DNA of 7,251 nt. It comes from Spirochaetaceae bacterium (GTDB lineage Bacteria; Spirochaetota; Spirochaetia; Treponematales; Breznakiellaceae). Location of the stretch: positions 1 to 7,251 of the forward strand of contig JAITJK010000261.1 of the NCBI GenBank assembly GCA_031278935.1, in the 5' to 3' direction. A model generated the notes under the pieces. The model saw only the letters and a list, made by a program, of their open reading frames with translations, was not told the DNA's origin and searched no databases. The position numbers and the translations under genes are program-made. The stretch's first letter is position 1, and every line of letters begins with the position of its first letter. Below are positions 5,375 to 7,251 of this stretch, in pieces.

Positions 5375-6810
5375 TGGATAGGAGTCACGTGGTATCTGAG
5401 GCCGGAGACTTGGAATTTGACACTGCCCTGGATGTCCAGGTATTTGCCAAACTGAAGCTCGCCCATCTTATCACTGCCACCGGGTACCTGGTGGACCGTG
5501 ACGGGACGTGGACGCCCTGGAAGCCTATAGGGGTACGGGAACGCAAGGGAACCATGCGGATTTGGGGGAGCGCCTTTACAGGAGAAGGGCTGGACCGGCT
5601 CCTTACCGATGAAGCCCGTAAGGATCAGGCCCTGGATGCCCTGCGCCGTTGGATTCGGGCGTGCCTAATCCTGGAAGAAGCTGGTCATCTGCCTGCGCCT
5701 TGGCCCGCAGGGGCCTTGATAGGAGCGGATGGGGCGATCCTCTTCCCTCCGGCGGGACTCTTATCATATAGCCTCGAAGCGGCTGGGCCTGAAGCCTTTC
5801 GTACCGCAGTGGAGCAGTACGTGCATCCTGACGGTGCGGGCCTTGGGGGAACGGCCTTTACTGCCGGGGCAATGCTCTACCGGCTCTTCTGCGCTGTCCC
5901 GGCCTTCTCTCAAACGAATCGAGATATACTCCTCAAGGACATCCGGGAGGGAGAGTTTCTGCCCCTGAAGTTCGCGGTCCCCGGCCTAGACCCGGACCTC
6001 GCTCGGCTCATAGGTTCTTGTCTACGCTTGTATAAGGAAAAGCAGGGAGCCAGGGGAGGCGCGTTGTTACGGGAGCTCGCCCAGGCTTTGGGGCCTCCCC
6101 TGTCTGCCGGCACGGCGTCCTACCTGCATGAAGTGGATCCACGGGAACTGGCGCGGCTCACCCGAGAAAAAGAGCGGTTTATGAAGCGGCACGCCCGGCA
6201 GGTAAAGAACAGGCGGTTCATCCAACGGAATGCCGCCCTGATCGCGGGGATTTCCTTAGGAGTGCTGGCCCTGGGTCTTACGGTAGGGAGCGTCATTTCC
6301 GACCGGGCAAAAGGGCCCAGCACCCAGGGTATGGAGCCGCAGGCGGTGGTACAGTCCTATTACGAGGCCATGGGAACCTTGAATCATCAGTGGATGGACG
6401 TCTGTGTGATGCCCAAGATCGGCCGGGATGACATTGACATGGTAACCCAGTTCTTTGTGATTACCCGAGTGCGCCAGGCTTATGAACGGACGATGCCCAC
6501 GGTTATTCCGGCGGAGACCTGGATTCAGGCCGGCGCTCCCCCCACGGAGGCCACGGTTTTTGGGGTTTCGGACCTGCTTCTTGAGAGCCTTGACCAGGAC
6601 GCCCAGGACGGGGAGGTGTCTTTTGCCGCTTCCTATCGACTGTGGCTTCCCGGGGCCTTTCAGAATCCTGATGAGCCGGCCCAGGGAGCAGTGGGTTTGG
6701 AAAGCCCCGATGCCTCAGCGCCGCCCTGGAACGTTGCCCGGAAGGATCAGATTCGGCTGATCCAGCATCGCGGCGCCTGGCGTATCGCGGAAATACAACG
6801 CACCCGGTGA
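5374..6810 (+). CDS. Membrane protein with pseudokinase-like domain and NTF2-like C-terminus
   Basis: This protein has 478 residues from ATG 5374, which shares one base with the upstream stop; an in-frame TTG at 5371 is an alternative. No strong ribosome binding site is present, so coupling is likely. Residues ~90-240 read like a degenerate protein-kinase C-lobe: PAGALIGADGAILFPP sits where the catalytic and DFG loops would be, then EQYVHPDGAG (147-156), AFTAGAMLYRLFCAVPAF (161-178, helix F style) and LDPDLARLIGSCL (205-217). No HRD, DFG or P-loop motif is visible, so it is probably not catalytic. A basic stretch (265-285) precedes one membrane helix (~286-307). The external part (~322-478) looks NTF2-like: AVVQSYYEAMGTLNHQWMD at its start and IRLIQHRGAWRIAEIQ at its end. 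Pairing with the nucleoside-kinase-like gene suggests a shared pathway. I do not know a named family, and the domain calls are inferences by eye. Confidence 0.7.
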   Translation: MDRSHVVSEAGDLEFDTALDVQVFAKLKLAHLITATGYLVDRDGTWTPWKPIGVRERKGTMRIWGSAFTGEGLDRLLTDEARKDQALDALRRWIRACLILEEAGHLPAPWPAGALIGADGAILFPPAGLLSYSLEAAGPEAFRTAVEQYVHPDGAGLGGTAFTAGAMLYRLFCAVPAFSQTNRDILLKDIREGEFLPLKFAVPGLDPDLARLIGSCLRLYKEKQGARGGALLRELAQALGPPLSAGTASYLHEVDPRELARLTREKERFMKRHARQVKNRRFIQRNAALIAGISLGVLALGLTVGSVISDRAKGPSTQGMEPQAVVQSYYEAMGTLNHQWMDVCVMPKIGRDDIDMVTQFFVITRVRQAYERTMPTVIPAETWIQAGAPPTEATVFGVSDLLLESLDQDAQDGEVSFAASYRLWLPGAFQNPDEPAQGAVGLESPDASAPPWNVARKDQIRLIQHRGAWRIAEIQRTR

Positions 6811-7016
6811 TCCAAAGGAGTAATCCCGTAATTTTTTCTTACTTCAGCGGCGCCCCCATCATGGCGAAGGTAGTGAAGCAATTCGAGGGGTCTTCTGGCA
6901 AGATTACTTCGGCACATTGCGCCTGGCAACGACTGCAACATGAGCTGGTATCGGGATTTCAGTATGTTTTTTCACGGGGGGCTGCGGACGGCGCCGGGGT
7001 GGCTTGAAGCCTTTGC
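6811..7016 (+). other. Non-coding stretch after the pseudokinase gene, possibly with decayed coding remnants
   Basis: No convincing gene is visible. A good Shine-Dalgarno-like AAAGGAG (6814-6820) follows the stop codon directly, but no ATG, GTG or TTG lies at the proper distance; ATT 6831 is the only possible start. A frame from there runs to TGA 7005-7007, with an internal ATG at 6861 that has no ribosome binding site. Another frame gives a 32-residue peptide from ATG 6940 (MSWYRDFSMFFHGGL...) to TAA 7036, also without a ribosome binding site. A T-run (6832-6837) has no hairpin before it. The stretch could be a decayed gene or the leader of the structured region that follows. Confidence 0.4.
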
Positions 7017-7052
7017 AGGGCCGAAGATTATTTTTTAACGGGACTTGGCCCT
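7017..7052 (+). other. Hairpin in the 3' non-coding region
   Basis: AGGGCC (7017-7022) pairs with GGCCCT (7047-7052), then after one bulged G, AAG (7024-7026) pairs with CTT (7044-7046). This gives 9 base pairs around a 17-base loop that contains a T-run. Because the T-run is in the loop and not after the stem, this is not an ordinary terminator. It may be the first element of a structured RNA that continues downstream. Confidence 0.35.
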
Positions 7053-7067
7053 TTGTCATGGGTCGTG

Positions 7068-7149
7068 GGGAGGAGTAAAGGTACGGCTTCCTTCGTTCCT
7101 CCATTGGGTACCGTGCTTAGGTACAACACCCTACCCCTTTATGCCTCCC
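7068..7149 (+). ncRNA. Candidate structured RNA with two mutually exclusive helices
   Basis: One 5' arm (7069-7081) can pair with either of two 3' arms. With 7090-7102 it forms 10 Watson-Crick and 2 G-T pairs with one mismatch and an 8-base loop. Extended to 7068, it pairs with 7136-7149 in 12 Watson-Crick and one G-T pair with one mismatch. The two 3' arms are themselves an imperfect direct repeat (10 of 13 identical). A further small hairpin (TACCGT 7164-7169 with ACGGTG 7174-7179) and a strong terminator follow. Shared-arm architecture of this kind is typical of attenuators and riboswitches, but I recognise no known class; chance pairing in GC-rich DNA is not excluded. Confidence 0.3.
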
Positions 7150-7196
7150 GGTCAGGTGGTTTTTACCGTGGTGACGGTGTGCATAACCCTTGGCAA

Positions 7197-7232
7197 AAAG
7201 GCGCCCAGGCCACGCACAGCCTGGGCGCCTTT
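7197..7232 (+). terminator. Strong rho-independent-type terminator, probably bidirectional
   Basis: A perfect 14-bp stem (7197-7210 with 7219-7232, core GGCGCCCAGGC / GCCTGGGCGCC) encloses an 8-base loop. With a two-base bulge, three more pairs (GGC 7192-7194 with GCC 7233-7235) can form. On the + strand the following tract is TTTGCCTCTTT. On the - strand it is an uninterrupted TTTTT, which is better, so it may also end a convergent gene entering from the right. Confidence 0.85.
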
Positions 7233-7251
7233 GCCTCTTTACGGGGTCTTG

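Noticed and set aside
6807..7007. 66-codon + strand frame read as a small gene from GTG 6807
   Set aside because: No ribosome binding site before GTG 6807, the start overlaps the pseudokinase stop, and the peptide resembles no family I know. The GSSGKIT stretch lacks the spacing of a Walker A motif.
6904..7104. 66-codon - strand frame in the 3' non-coding region
   Set aside because: Composition is rich in P, R and K as expected of non-coding GC-rich DNA; no credible ribosome binding site or domain.
6811..7251. Known structured RNAs (RNase P, tmRNA, SRP RNA, tRNA, common riboswitches)
   Set aside because: Looked for the conserved RNase P core, a tRNA T-loop, the SRP GGAAG tetraloop region and common riboswitch cores; none was found on either strand.
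1..7251. Mobile elements, CRISPR arrays or a multi-gene defence system
   Set aside because: No transposase, integrase, terminal inverted repeats, regular spacer repeats or effector-immunity gene pair seen. The Mrr-like domain lacks catalytic residues and sits alone.

Overview
The window is about 7.25 kb of fairly GC-rich bacterial DNA (clearly above 50% by eye). Six genes, one of them cut by the left edge, all lie on the + strand and cover nearly everything up to position 6810. The last ~440 bases are non-coding and end in a strong hairpin terminator. The gene content suggests a spirochaete of the Treponema group: a MiaB of spirochaete type, a nucleoside-kinase-like protein with a TGS / threonyl-tRNA-synthetase-like N-terminus, and lineage-specific envelope proteins. 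This assignment is inference from protein style, not a database match. There are no rRNA or tRNA genes, insertion sequences or CRISPR arrays.

Layout. Positions 2-697 hold the 3' part of a TPR protein whose C-terminus resembles an Mrr-type nuclease domain without its catalytic residues. A promoter-like pair (TTCAAA, 17 bases, TATACT) overlaps its end. It precedes a tightly packed set at 754-3654: a small glycine-rich membrane protein, miaB (tRNA methylthiolation), a LapA/DUF1049-like two-helix membrane protein, and an exported TPR plus SPOR-domain protein. These genes overlap by 4, 31 and 4 bases and use GTG, GTG, ATG and TTG starts, which indicates an operon with translational coupling. A 67-base gap (3655-3721) holds a weak hairpin, a TATACT box and a good ribosome binding site. 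Next is a second pair at 3722-6810: a 550-residue TGS + ThrRS-SAD-like + P-loop kinase protein, whose stop codon overlaps the start of a 478-residue protein. I read that second protein as a degenerate protein-kinase-like C-lobe, a transmembrane helix and an NTF2-like external domain.

The genes combine RNA and translation themes (miaB, the ThrRS-like kinase) with envelope themes (LapA-like, SPOR, membrane pseudokinase). Three proteins carry recognisable enzyme folds whose active-site residues appear lost: the Mrr-like domain, the ThrRS editing-like domain and the kinase-like domain. The 3' non-coding region contains a 13-base arm that can pair almost equally well with two downstream partners, followed by a 14-bp terminator. 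This looks like a possible RNA switch for a gene beyond the window, or the remains of one. I see no complete defence or mobile system. The pseudokinase gene and the switch-like RNA are the best candidates for something undescribed.
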